Shown piece after piece: positions 8,352 to 17,590 of a DNA stretch of 64,000 nt. This stretch comes from Anaerolineae bacterium. Lineage in GTDB: Bacteria; Chloroflexota; Anaerolineae; DUEN01. The notes beneath the pieces are model-generated. The model did no database searches and had not been told where the DNA came from. It worked only from the letters and a program-made list of their open reading frames with translations. The stretch lies in the NCBI GenBank assembly GCA_025060615.1, contig JANXBS010000002.1, positions 240,156-304,155 of the forward strand, in the 5' to 3' direction. A program made the position numbers and the translations under genes. Each line of letters opens with the position of its first letter. The first letter of the stretch is position 1.

Positions 8352-10937
8352 TTACTGCCCACTCCGAGGCCCCAGGAGCGAGACGATGTAGGTCTGTAGG
8401 TATTTCTTGGCCACACGCTGCACATCCTCTGAGGTGACCTGACGGACGAGCTGGGGGTATTTCTCGTCCATCTCAGCGCCCACGCCCAACATCTCATACC
8501 AGCCCAGATACCAGGCGCGGCGCTCGGCGGTCTCGTGATCAATCAAGTAGTTGCCAACGATGGAGCTCTGGGCGCGAGCTAGCTCTTCAGCAGTGACGCC
8601 ATGCTCCTTGATGTCTTCCAGGATCTGCAGGATCCCCTCCCGTGCCCGCTCTGCGTTTTCAGGCAGCACGATCACATACGTTGCGAGGTGGCTATCTGCT
8701 CGACGGGACGGGAAGAAAGATCCTGTCGAATAAGCCAATCCTTGCCGATCGCGCAGAATCGAATAGAGACGGCTGCTCGCGTCACCGCCAACAATGGCAT
8801 TGAGCACCTTCATGGCGGGATAGTCTGGGCTGCCGACGGCCGGGCCGGGGAATCCCACCATCATCCAGACCAGGTTGGACTCCTTCTCGGCGACGACCTC
8901 CCGGCTCTCAGCCAACTGCACCTGGAGCGGTGGCGCAGCCGGCAGCTCCGGCGCGCGCGGGAGGTCGCTCAAGCGTGCCTTTAACAACGCCAGAAGTCGC
9001 GAGGCATTGAAATCGCCTACGGCGGCGATGACCATGTTGTTAGGGACGTAGTGCTGCCGGTAAAAGCGCACGACGTCATCACGTGTGAGGGCCTGGACCG
9101 ATTCCGCAGTGCCCAAGGAGGGATGGCCGTATCCGTGATCGCCGTAGAGCGCGCGCTGGAAGTTGTCGTAGATCACGTTGAAGTTCTGATCGGCCTCAGC
9201 ACGGATCTCGTTGAGCGTTTGATCTTTAAGACGTGCCAGCTCATCCTCTGCGAAGGCCGGATGGAGCAATACATCTAGGAAGATAGGCAAAGCCCGTTCC
9301 CACGTGTTCTCCGTGGCGACCAGGTACAAGTGCGCCATATCGGCGAGAACCCCCTGTCCCAGCATCGCGCCTAGGTTCTCGATCTCCTCGAAGATCTCCT
9401 CCTCGCTCCGAGTCTGCGTCCCTCGCAACAGCAGCCGCTGGGTCAGCGTGGCGATCCCCGCCTGCTCTGCGCTCTCCACTCGCGTGCCAGTGCCCACGAA
9501 AGCCTGAATAGCAACGACATCCGATGTATGATCCTCGCGCAGGATGATCTTCAGGCCGTTGTCGAGCGTCACTCCCTCGGCGATGGGCTGCGGCTTGGTT
9601 GGCTGCGCCTGCTCCGGCACCAGCACGATCTCCAGGTAACGGTTCAAATCAATGTACTTACGGGCGACCTCGACCACATCTCGGACCGTCAGACGGCGCA
9701 CGCCATCCGGGTAGGAGAGCGCGAACCGATAATCGCCGGCGACGATGGCATAAAACCCCAATGTCGAGGCCAGGCCGGCGTTCGTCTCATTGCTGAGCGC
9801 GTACTCGGCGAGCAATACGGTCTTAGCCCGTTCCAGCTCCGCCTCGCTTAGTTCCCCATCGAGCACCCGTCCCAGCTCCGCCAGGATGGCCTCTTCCACC
9901 AGGGCGCGGTTCTCGTATGGGAAGGCGGCGTACACGCTGAAGATGCTGGGATCCTTCTGAGTGAAGAAGTTGGCTTGGATATCAGTGACTAGCTCCAGCT
10001 CCTTGAAGATGCGCTTATAGAATCGCGAGCCGCGGCCGTATGAGAGGATTGCCAGCAGCACATCCATCGCGTAGACATCTTGAGGCTGGCGGATCGAGGG
10101 AGCCGGCCAGCCGAAGACCAAGTATCCCTGGCTCACGTCGCGCCGGATCTCTTTGACGACCTTCTCCGCTCGCGGCGGCTCTGGCGTCACCTGAAGCGTA
10201 GGCAGTTCCTGCCGTTTCATGCCCCCAAACTTTGCCTTTACAGTGGTCAAGGTCTTCTCGGGGTCAAAGTCGCCGACGAGGACCAGGACCATGTTGTTGG
10301 GGACGTAGTACTGGCGCATGAAGCGTAGGAAATCATCGCGGGTGAGCCGGCCCAGGCTCTCCGCGGAGCCGATCAGGGAGAGGCCGTAGGGATGTTGCTG
10401 GAAGAACTCCTGGTACAGCGTGAACGAGATGAATTGCTCCGGGTCATCTGAGCGCTGATCGAGCTCGCGCAGGACCACCTCTTTCTCGCGCGCGATCTCC
10501 GCTTCTGGGAAGGTAGCGTTCTGCGTGATGTCGGCCATCAAATCCAGCGCCTGCTCGGTGTGTTCGCTAGGCACGAGCACATAATAGTGCGTCCAATCGA
10601 AAGAGGTGGACGCGTTGGTGCGTCCACCCATGCTGGCCACTTCGAGGTCAATGGTGCCGGGCCGCTTTTCCGTCCCTTTGAAGACCATATGCTCGAAGAA
10701 GTGAGAAATGCCGTTGATCTCAGGTGTCTCATTGATGGAGCCGACATTGACCCACACGTCCACCACCGTAACCGGCGCGCCGTCACGGGGAACCATAAGG
10801 ACCTGCAGTCCATTGTCCAGGGTAACCGCCTGGACTTGGGCGATGGGTTGTGCCTCTTGCGCAATAGTGGGGGGAGACGGCCAGAGGCAAGTGCTTAAAA
10901 AAATAGCGATCAGCAAGATCGTCCATACCCGCTTCAT
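8352..10937 (-). CDS. M16 family metallopeptidase, two tandem M16 domains
   Basis: Secreted or membrane-anchored zinc peptidase of 861 residues. A hydrophobic N-terminal signal (MKRVWTILLIAIFLSTC) is followed by a first M16 domain with the inverted zinc motif HFFEH (His79, Glu82, His83) and the downstream acidic helix EAEIAREKEVVLRELDQ that supplies the third ligand. The second half (about 455-860) repeats the fold, but its equivalent position reads GIATLTQRLLLRG, so that lobe lacks the HxxEH site and is presumably structural, as in pitrilysin-type proteins. GGAGG lies about 10 bases before ATG 10937. The LSTC near residue 17 resembles a weak lipobox. Substrate unknown; misfolded or signal peptides are typical. 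Confidence 0.93.
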   Translation of the reverse strand: MKRVWTILLIAIFLSTCLWPSPPTIAQEAQPIAQVQAVTLDNGLQVLMVPRDGAPVTVVDVWVNVGSINETPEINGISHFFEHMVFKGTEKRPGTIDLEVASMGGRTNASTSFDWTHYYVLVPSEHTEQALDLMADITQNATFPEAEIAREKEVVLRELDQRSDDPEQFISFTLYQEFFQQHPYGLSLIGSAESLGRLTRDDFLRFMRQYYVPNNMVLVLVGDFDPEKTLTTVKAKFGGMKRQELPTLQVTPEPPRAEKVVKEIRRDVSQGYLVFGWPAPSIRQPQDVYAMDVLLAILSYGRGSRFYKRIFKELELVTDIQANFFTQKDPSIFSVYAAFPYENRALVEEAILAELGRVLDGELSEAELERAKTVLLAEYALSNETNAGLASTLGFYAIVAGDYRFALSYPDGVRRLTVRDVVEVARKYIDLNRYLEIVLVPEQAQPTKPQPIAEGVTLDNGLKIILREDHTSDVVAIQAFVGTGTRVESAEQAGIATLTQRLLLRGTQTRSEEEIFEEIENLGAMLGQGVLADMAHLYLVATENTWERALPIFLDVLLHPAFAEDELARLKDQTLNEIRAEADQNFNVIYDNFQRALYGDHGYGHPSLGTAESVQALTRDDVVRFYRQHYVPNNMVIAAVGDFNASRLLALLKARLSDLPRAPELPAAPPLQVQLAESREVVAEKESNLVWMMVGFPGPAVGSPDYPAMKVLNAIVGGDASSRLYSILRDRQGLAYSTGSFFPSRRADSHLATYVIVLPENAERAREGILQILEDIKEHGVTAEELARAQSSIVGNYLIDHETAERRAWYLGWYEMLGVGAEMDEKYPQLVRQVTSEDVQRVAKKYLQTYIVSLLGPRSGQ

Positions 10938-11000
10938 GGAGTCGTCACCTCCTCTCGAGTCGGGGGAGCTTTATTTGACTCTCCAACGAAAAAACCGCCT

Positions 11001-11717
11001 CTAAAGGGAGACCGAGGGCGCTGCGGACGCGAGCTGTCCAAGCCGGCGTTTGCATTCCTCGAGGATTTCTACGGTCCGCGTGGCCCCTACACGTGTGGCG
11101 CCTGCCGCACGCGCTTCCAGCAACTGATCAAAGGTACGGATGCCCCCAGCTGCCTTCACCTGCACATGCGGCGGCGCGTGTTTGCGCATAAGCCTCAAAT
11201 CTTCGAGGGTGGCCCCACCTGTACCGTATCCGGTGGACGTCTTCACAAAATCGGCGCCCACCTCGCCGCAGAGCTCGCACAGCCGAATCTTGTGTACATC
11301 TTGAAGGTAGCAGTTTTCGAAGATCACCTTCACGAGCGCTCCGGCCTCATGTGCTGCCTCGACCACAGCTCGGATATCCTGGCGGACGTACGCCCAATCG
11401 CCGCTAAGGACCTTGCCGATATTCACCACCATGTCCAGCTCGCGAGCACCCTCGCGCAGGGCTTGCTCCGCCTCGGCGACCTTGATGGCCGTAGTATGGC
11501 CACCATGCGGAAAGCCGATCACCGTCGTTGGCTTGACGGTGCTGCCGGCCAGCAGCTCGGCGCATCGCTTCAGATAGTATGGCTTGATGCACACTGTGGC
11601 CACATCGTATCGGAGCGCGAGGCGGCATCCCTCCTCTAGCTCCTGATCCGTCATCACCGGGTTCAGGAGCGAGTGGTCTATCATCTTGGCGATTTCCTCA
11701 TATGTGTAATCCATCAC
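11001..11717 (-). CDS. deoC: Deoxyribose-phosphate aldolase
   Basis: Cleaves 2-deoxyribose-5-phosphate to glyceraldehyde-3-phosphate and acetaldehyde in deoxynucleoside salvage. A TIM-barrel class I aldolase of 238 residues. Seen: ELDMVVNIG (catalytic Asp95), DFVKTSTGYGTGGAT with the Schiff-base Lys159, and VQVKAAGGIR with Lys188. It follows the sugar isomerase-like gene by 23 bases and shares its promoter at 12766-12795. The pairing of DeoC with a TIM-barrel epimerase suggests the pair may serve sugar-phosphate breakdown broadly rather than only nucleosides; that part is inference. The M16 gene begins 63 bases further on without a visible terminator. Confidence 0.95.
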   Translation of the reverse strand: MMDYTYEEIAKMIDHSLLNPVMTDQELEEGCRLALRYDVATVCIKPYYLKRCAELLAGSTVKPTTVIGFPHGGHTTAIKVAEAEQALREGARELDMVVNIGKVLSGDWAYVRQDIRAVVEAAHEAGALVKVIFENCYLQDVHKIRLCELCGEVGADFVKTSTGYGTGGATLEDLRLMRKHAPPHVQVKAAGGIRTFDQLLEARAAGATRVGATRTVEILEECKRRLGQLASAAPSVSL

Positions 11718-11740
11718 CTCTTCCTTTGCTCTTCAGTTCA

Positions 11741-12658
11741 TTAACTCGCTACAAACTGCCGGAGAAAGCGGGCGCTCTGGCGCAAGGCCGCCTTACGGCT
11801 CTCCAATGTTTTCTCGTAAGCGCGATCTTCAACCTCAATGCAGACGGGGCCCTCATAGCCGACATCGGTTAACACCGAAAAGAGCTGACCCCAGTTCACG
11901 TCACCTAACCCTGGCAACTTGGGAGTGTGATATTGCAGCGGGGTGGCTAAGATGCCCACCTCGTCCAATCGATCCTGGTCCACTCGCGCATCTTTGGCAT
12001 GCATGTGGAAGATACGATCGGCGAACTCGCGCAGCGGTTTGATGTAGTTGATCCGTTGCCATACCAAGTGGGACGGGTCGAAGTTGAGGCCGAAGTGCTG
12101 GCTGGGGATCTCCTCAAACATGCGCCGCCAGATTGCAGGGCAGTAAGCCAAGTTCTTACCGCCCGGCCACTCATCGCGGGTGAACAGCATCGGGCAGTTC
12201 TCGATGGCGATGCGAACGCCCTGGTCCTCCGCAAATTGGATTAGCGGCTTCCACACCTCCCGGAATCGCGGCCAGTTGTCTTCTACCGAGCGCGTCCAAT
12301 CGCGTCCGATGAAGGTGTTCACCAAGTTCACACCCAACATCGCCGCAGCGCGGATGACCAGCTTGAGATGTTCGATGTAGACCGCAGCCTCGTTGGGATC
12401 GGGCGCAAGCGGGTTGGGGTAGTAGCCCAGCCCGCTAATGCTGACGCCAGCCGAGCTCATCAGCTCGCGCACGCGGGCGGCATCGGCCTCGGTGAAGTTG
12501 ACCACGTCAATATGGGTGACGCCAGCGTAGCGTCGCTCGGCCTTGCCTTTCGGCCAGCACATCAGCTCGACGCAGTCGAACCCTTCTGATGCCGCAAACT
12601 GGACCACTTCTTCCAGCGAGAGATCTGGCAGGATCGCGCTGACAAATCCGAGCTTCAT
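11741..12658 (-). CDS. Sugar phosphate isomerase/epimerase (xylose isomerase-like TIM barrel)
   Basis: A 305-residue member of the AP-endonuclease-2/xylose-isomerase-like superfamily. Typical landmarks: [19 protein letters not shown] at the first strand, [10 protein letters not shown] on strand two, RIAIENCPM (metal-ligand Glu region), [12 protein letters not shown] (Asp/His ligands) and [12 protein letters not shown] near the end. Members isomerise or epimerise sugars, inositols or related ketoses using a divalent metal; the exact substrate is not readable. It is the promoter-proximal gene of a unit with deoC. Confidence 0.88.
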   Translation of the reverse strand: MKLGFVSAILPDLSLEEVVQFAASEGFDCVELMCWPKGKAERRYAGVTHIDVVNFTEADAARVRELMSSAGVSISGLGYYPNPLAPDPNEAAVYIEHLKLVIRAAAMLGVNLVNTFIGRDWTRSVEDNWPRFREVWKPLIQFAEDQGVRIAIENCPMLFTRDEWPGGKNLAYCPAIWRRMFEEIPSQHFGLNFDPSHLVWQRINYIKPLREFADRIFHMHAKDARVDQDRLDEVGILATPLQYHTPKLPGLGDVNWGQLFSVLTDVGYEGPVCIEVEDRAYEKTLESRKAALRQSARFLRQFVAS

Positions 12659-12765
12659 AGCACGCCTCCCATAGGATCGATCAACTCGGTGTTCATTACG
12701 ACCGCATTGATTCCACGCCGCTGCTTCCTGAAGCCAAAGCGCATTCTAAATGACCCGGCTTACGC

Positions 12766-12795
12766 ATTATATACCATTGCTATGCCTAATGGCAA
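12766..12795 (-). promoter_or_regulatory. Sigma-70 promoter for the isomerase-deoC unit
   Basis: Reading the minus strand, TTGCCA (12790-12795), an 18-base spacer and a perfect TATAAT (12766-12771). The predicted start is about 100 bases before the isomerase ATG. The spacer side carries a partial dyad (TTGCCATT...AGCAATGG) that could be an operator. The remainder of 12659-12930 shows no gene. Confidence 0.75.
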
Positions 12796-12930
12796 CAGGC
12801 TGCCCAAACCAGAGTGATACACAAGTTAGTCAGCGAGTTTTTCAGAGCGTCTCTCACCAGTGTGGGGAGGGAGGGTGTGGCAAACAGATAGAAATTCGAT
12901 GAATGGGATCGCCCGACCGAAAGAACATTT

Positions 12931-15264
12931 TCATCGAAACTCAATCGTTCCTAGAAAAACCGTATCGTCCCGCACGGGGAAGTTAGCTACCATGACGGGT
13001 AACCGTGGGACCCCTGGGGTACCGGATCGGTAGAGCCCTACTCGGATCTGGTAGATCCCCAATGGCAGCCCCGGAGGCAAGCCCAAGCGAAACTCGCTGA
13101 GAATGCGATCGCCTGTCTGCCAGCGATGCGTGGGGAATCGGCCCTCGTCCGGTGTCATATCAGCGCCAGCCACTTGTTGCCCTTCGCCGTTAAGCAAATG
13201 GACGAACGCAGTATAATCGGCCTCCGGCGTGTCAATGGCCTCCCATAGCAGCGTCACATGGAGCCAGTGTTGCCTAGCCAGTGATATCGAATCCGGGAAA
13301 CCATATCCGATCAGGCGAATGGCTCTCCCGAAGACGGCCTCCACTGGGCGCAGTCCCAGCGATGCAACATCCAGGAGCCGCGTGGCGAATAACTCGACAG
13401 ATCCCACCACGCGCGAGGCTGGTTCACCCTCTGTCATCTGCACCGGCAAGAGCTCCTGTGTGTGCGGATCCATAAAGCCCACATAGACTTGTGCTAGAAG
13501 GGGTGATCGGTCGCTGACGTTCCCCTCGATTGTCACCTGGTAATGATCGGGGTAAATGGCGCCGGGGCGCCAGAGGCTGGTGGGATGGCGTCCCCAGCCG
13601 GGATGGGTGGTGACGTTGCCGATCACCCGGAGTTTGTGATCGAGCAATTGGACGAACAATACATAATCGGATGCCAGCGTCTCCCGAGCGCGCAGATAGA
13701 GCGTGACCGGCACCGCCTCGCCCCACCGGAAGCGCCTGGTCGGGACTTCAATCGCCAGCAGCTCGATCTGACCGCCATAGACCAGGTTGAGCGGCTGCGC
13801 ATTGGCAGGGATCGCGGGAACTGGCCTGGGCGCGCCGTAACTGGCCGGCAGCAGCGTGGTCAAGACGTAGATGGAACAGGCCAGCAGCCCTATGGGCAAA
13901 GGCGTCAACATGAGCCATCGCCGCTGGACCGGCAGACGAGTCAGCCAGAAATCGAGTCCCAGCACCAGCCACGTAGCCAGCGCGCCGATGGCCGGGAAGA
14001 GCAATCGTCCCTGGCTGCTTATAGCGAACGTCATCCAGTACAGCATCAAGCTTATGACCAGCGCCGCCCACACCAGCAGCAGAATTCGCACCCGCCAAGC
14101 CGGCTCCTGCACGAGCGCCGCGCGGCGCTCATGTAGGAGATTACCCAGGCTGAGTAAAGCGCCCGTCGCTGCGGCCAGCGTGATCGCATCCAGTGCCTGG
14201 TAGATCCAACCCGGCATCGGGATGCTGAACCAGCCGAACAGCCCCCAGAACGAGTAGCGCAACCCGCGTAGCTCACCCCAGAAGCCCACCCAGGTCTGAG
14301 GCTCGGCGCGTAGTCCGCCGATGGTCAGCAGCCGGCCCACCGCCAGCCACTCGCCGTACAGCGTGTAGTTACGCCAGTACCACCAGCCGGCGATGGCTAT
14401 GGCAGGGATCGAGACGGGCAACAACACTCGCCAGGGCAGCCAAAAGTCACGGCGCAGCCACGTCATCCCCAGCACAGCCATCATCGACAGCACTAGGAGC
14501 CCCAGCCCTTGGAGCTTGCTTAACCCTGCCAGCCCCAACAGCGTCCCCAACACCCCCCACTCCCACCAGTGGATCGGCCGCTCCTTCTCCCTGATCAGTA
14601 ATCGCGCCAGCCAATATACCACGGCCGCGCTGATTGCGGTGACCATATTGTCGTTGGATACCGACGCGCTGATGAAGACAAACTGCGGGATGCTAGCGAC
14701 GAGAAATGCAGTCAGCACAGGCAATGCATCAGAGCCGGGAAAGGCCCATTGAGCGATGCGATACGTCAAGAGCAGGGTCACACCGCCCAACAGCAGCGAG
14801 AACCAGCGGCCTATGTGCAAGGCCAGATTCGCCCCTTGCAAGGGCAGTGGGCGAGCGCTATAGAGCATCCGGTTTTTATTGCCAGGGAAAAGGGGATTAC
14901 CCATGTTGGCATGGGGGTTGAACTGGCTGATTTGATCGAAGTCGCTTTGGTCAATGCAGGCCGTCAGTCGTCCTACGAGGAAATAGTAGAGGGGCGGTTG
15001 GGTACCCTCGTGAGCCCAAGGGCCGTCAGCCTCGATCGTCTGAATGGGTAGGCCATGTCCTTGGGCCAGGCGCCGGGCGAAAGCGTAGTGGTGGATCTCG
15101 TCGGGCGTCTCGAAGGGCGGCACAACCAAGCTATACCACAAGCCCAGGCCGAGGAACACGGCGATCGTCGCGACGATCGCCAGTCGTGGCCAGACGGCGA
15201 GTCGAATACGCTTGACAGCGATACTCCGCGCCTGTTTGGCTGTGAAAGGGTTGTCCGTTGCCAT
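12931..15264 (-). CDS. GT-C type membrane glycosyltransferase with C-terminal beta domain
   Basis: Polytopic membrane protein of 777 residues. After a short basic N-terminus come about 11-12 hydrophobic segments (residues 25 to about 480). The first exterior loop has PPFETPDEIHHYAFA, the acidic Asp-Glu motif expected of GT-C enzymes that use polyprenyl-phosphate sugars, and HEGTQPPLYYFL. The last 280 residues form an exported beta-rich region containing two related units (GEAVPVTLYLRAR... and LHVTLLWEAIDTPEADYTAF), a module also present at the end of the next gene. Likely role: sugar transfer to an envelope glycan or glycoprotein outside the membrane. Acceptor and donor are unknown. It lies 49 bases downstream of the second GT-C gene and is probably cotranscribed. 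Confidence 0.8.
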   Translation of the reverse strand: MATDNPFTAKQARSIAVKRIRLAVWPRLAIVATIAVFLGLGLWYSLVVPPFETPDEIHHYAFARRLAQGHGLPIQTIEADGPWAHEGTQPPLYYFLVGRLTACIDQSDFDQISQFNPHANMGNPLFPGNKNRMLYSARPLPLQGANLALHIGRWFSLLLGGVTLLLTYRIAQWAFPGSDALPVLTAFLVASIPQFVFISASVSNDNMVTAISAAVVYWLARLLIREKERPIHWWEWGVLGTLLGLAGLSKLQGLGLLVLSMMAVLGMTWLRRDFWLPWRVLLPVSIPAIAIAGWWYWRNYTLYGEWLAVGRLLTIGGLRAEPQTWVGFWGELRGLRYSFWGLFGWFSIPMPGWIYQALDAITLAAATGALLSLGNLLHERRAALVQEPAWRVRILLLVWAALVISLMLYWMTFAISSQGRLLFPAIGALATWLVLGLDFWLTRLPVQRRWLMLTPLPIGLLACSIYVLTTLLPASYGAPRPVPAIPANAQPLNLVYGGQIELLAIEVPTRRFRWGEAVPVTLYLRARETLASDYVLFVQLLDHKLRVIGNVTTHPGWGRHPTSLWRPGAIYPDHYQVTIEGNVSDRSPLLAQVYVGFMDPHTQELLPVQMTEGEPASRVVGSVELFATRLLDVASLGLRPVEAVFGRAIRLIGYGFPDSISLARQHWLHVTLLWEAIDTPEADYTAFVHLLNGEGQQVAGADMTPDEGRFPTHRWQTGDRILSEFRLGLPPGLPLGIYQIRVGLYRSGTPGVPRLPVMVANFPVRDDTVFLGTIEFR

Positions 15265-15313
15265 TCGATTGCCTAGAAGAGCCTCTTGCCCGTATTATTA
15301 TAACGTCGGCTCT

Positions 15314-17368
15314 TCAAGGCAAATGGGGCAGGATAAGCGTCTGGCCATCCTCACTAATCTGGACGCCGGCCGATCGGGTGATAGGCAGCTTTTCCAGGGT
15401 CTCAGCATCGTACATCTGCACGGTGAGGAAGCAGCATCCCTGTTTATCCTTTGAGGGCTCCGGGCTCCTCACACCGCTATACTCGATGATCGTCTTACCC
15501 GGCCGCCATTGTGTGGTCGGTAGGGCGCCGTCGTACGGCTCTCGCTCGGTGATGGCGATCAACTCCTGTAGGCTGTCCTCGCTGTTGGCTATTAAGCGCA
15601 GGATGTACTTGTAGCGCCGCTCAATAGGCTGAAGCGCCTGCCAATACAGCGTCACCGGTATGGCACTGCCCGGCGCTAACGGCCGGCCCACCTGGTATCC
15701 CGCCAGCCGCACTTGATCGGCGAAGACGACGTCCAGCGGGTATTGGATTGGGTTGGGGGGAGAATCTACCACTGGGACCTGGGGGAGGAACAGATACAGC
15801 TTCAGGTAGGTGTATGGGCTGTAAAAGCCGAGCTCTCCCACGCGAAAGGTATGGGCCTCCAGCCACTTTTCCACCCGTCTCTCGGGATCGCCGAAGGGGA
15901 CCATGCCGGATCTGGCCAGCCAGATACGTTGGTGGCGACGGCGCAACGCCTCTAGCAGCCCTTCGGTCTCCGTCCAGCTGCTGAATAACGGCATGCCTTG
16001 CCAGTGAGTGCCCAAGCCGGCCTCAGCTCCGTGCTCGATGAGGTCCACCGGCAGATAGTAACGGAAGAGCCGTACCATCTGGGGCGGATCCAGTAGCAGT
16101 AGATCGCCTGGCTGGATCTCTTGGCGCAGATGGTCGCCCAGGCCTGAGAAATCATCCTTGCCGTATTGGGGCAACGTGAAGTAATGGACAGTGCTGAAGA
16201 GCGCGCCCCCTAGCAACAGGATGGCGATTGCGCCCCCCATCCACCGGCGAAACTGCCATAGCCGCCCCAGGCCAGCGGCAACCAGCAGCAGAAAAGCCCC
16301 GCTGATCAGGCTCAGATGGCGGGCGTTCATGTAGACGGGCTGCACCTGGTTGATGATCGAGAGCAAAGCAACCGGGATCGCTAGGAAACACGGCAACAGC
16401 CAGCCCCCACACGTCCCCGGGCGCCCCGATCGGAGTCCCCAGAGCGCGCCGAGCAGCGCCACGCCTCCGAAGATTCCATCCAGCCACCACACTCGCGCGA
16501 TGTCCACGCTCAGGCCCAAGCTGAACGCGTTCAGCAGATCGGGGATCAGGATGCGCAGCGAGACCGGCGCAAAGTTCGTGCCACTGCCACCCTGGCGGAG
16601 GATCAGCCAGCCCGCTGTGCTACCTACCAGAAGCCCTACCCCGATCACGCTGCCAGCCGACAGCAAGGCACGGCCTTGCCCTGTAGCAGCCATCCGGCGA
16701 TAAAAGACGAGCGCGTGGACGGGCGAGAGCAGTATGGTCAGGTAATGAGTGCTGAGTAAGAGCGCCATCGTGAGTCCGTAGATGACTAGATGCTTGCGCT
16801 GAGATGGCCGTCCGTCGGCCTCAGTCCAACGCAGCAGCACGTAAGTGCTCACCAGCGCCAGCAGGGCGACCAGGGTGTACATGCGCGCCTCCTGGCCATA
16901 CCAGAGGTAGAAGGGATTGAAGGTGGCCAGCAGCGCGGCCCAATAGGGCGCAGAGGATGGGGCTACGTTCCAGCGGACGAGCAGCCGAGCGAAACTCCAG
17001 GCCATGGGCACCAGCGCAGTAGAGGCCATCGCCGAGGGGAAACGCAGCACGAACTCGCTGGTGCCGGCTAGACGTATTAGCAGACCTAGCAGTGCGAAGT
17101 AGGCAAAGGGATGCTGATCAATCGTGGACACCTGGTGGAGGCCGTCGCTGAGGATCAGGGTACCGGCTAGCAGCGCGGGCCAGGCTGACTCGGCTCGCTG
17201 CAGGCTCAGGCTCTCATCCCACCACAGGTTTTTGGCATCCAGCTGCCAGGTCAGGCGTAAGAGCGCCAAGCCGGTGAGCAGCAACGGCCACCATTTGTTA
17301 GCTCGTCTCCGCAACCTATCTCGGGAGAAGTCGCTCATATTTGCCGCCGCTGCTAAGGGATCTACCAT
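15314..17368 (-). CDS. Glycosyltransferase family 39-like (GT-C) membrane protein
   Basis: 684 residues, multi-spanning. The GT-C signature WWDESLSLQRAE lies in the first exterior loop (about residues 50-61), followed by DQHPFAYFALLGL and RFPSAMASTALVPMAW, typical of PMT/ArnT-like GT39 proteins. About 10-11 membrane spans run to residue about 390. The exterior tail ends in the same beta module as the neighbouring gene (SAIPVTLYWQALQPIERRYKY). The proteins therefore share a membrane-plus-beta-tail architecture and are likely partners or paralogs in one envelope glycosylation step. Donor is likely a polyprenyl-phosphate sugar; acceptor unknown. Confidence 0.85.
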   Translation of the reverse strand: MVDPLAAAANMSDFSRDRLRRRANKWWPLLLTGLALLRLTWQLDAKNLWWDESLSLQRAESAWPALLAGTLILSDGLHQVSTIDQHPFAYFALLGLLIRLAGTSEFVLRFPSAMASTALVPMAWSFARLLVRWNVAPSSAPYWAALLATFNPFYLWYGQEARMYTLVALLALVSTYVLLRWTEADGRPSQRKHLVIYGLTMALLLSTHYLTILLSPVHALVFYRRMAATGQGRALLSAGSVIGVGLLVGSTAGWLILRQGGSGTNFAPVSLRILIPDLLNAFSLGLSVDIARVWWLDGIFGGVALLGALWGLRSGRPGTCGGWLLPCFLAIPVALLSIINQVQPVYMNARHLSLISGAFLLLVAAGLGRLWQFRRWMGGAIAILLLGGALFSTVHYFTLPQYGKDDFSGLGDHLRQEIQPGDLLLLDPPQMVRLFRYYLPVDLIEHGAEAGLGTHWQGMPLFSSWTETEGLLEALRRRHQRIWLARSGMVPFGDPERRVEKWLEAHTFRVGELGFYSPYTYLKLYLFLPQVPVVDSPPNPIQYPLDVVFADQVRLAGYQVGRPLAPGSAIPVTLYWQALQPIERRYKYILRLIANSEDSLQELIAITEREPYDGALPTTQWRPGKTIIEYSGVRSPEPSKDKQGCCFLTVQMYDAETLEKLPITRSAGVQISEDGQTLILPHLP

Positions 17369-17415
17369 CCATTCGAGCCTTCTCGATTGGAAAGCTCATG
17401 GATCAGCCGCAGCCC

Positions 17416-17444
17416 ATTATGCCATTCTCAAGGCAGCAAGCCAA
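17416..17444 (-). promoter_or_regulatory. Probable promoter for the two GT-C genes
   Basis: Minus strand TTGGCT (17439-17444), 17-base spacer, CATAAT (17416-17421). A second perfect TATAAT at 17524-17529 has no good -35. The gap 17369-17590 also holds a T6 run on the minus strand (17540-17545) beyond an imperfect stem, perhaps the end of the cytochrome operon. Confidence 0.5.
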
Positions 17445-17590
17445 ATAGCGAAGAGGGTATTTACGCCAGGAGAGGTTGATCCGTCACCCAGAGGATCGGG
17501 CTGACGAGAGCAGTGTATGTTATATTATAGCAAACAGCAAAAAAGGACGCACCGCACGATGGGCTGCCTTCTTTAAGCGACAAGAGATAG

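Noticed and set aside
17530..17580. Intrinsic terminator of the cytochrome operon
   Set aside because: The minus strand has a T6 run, but the stem in front of it has several mismatches.
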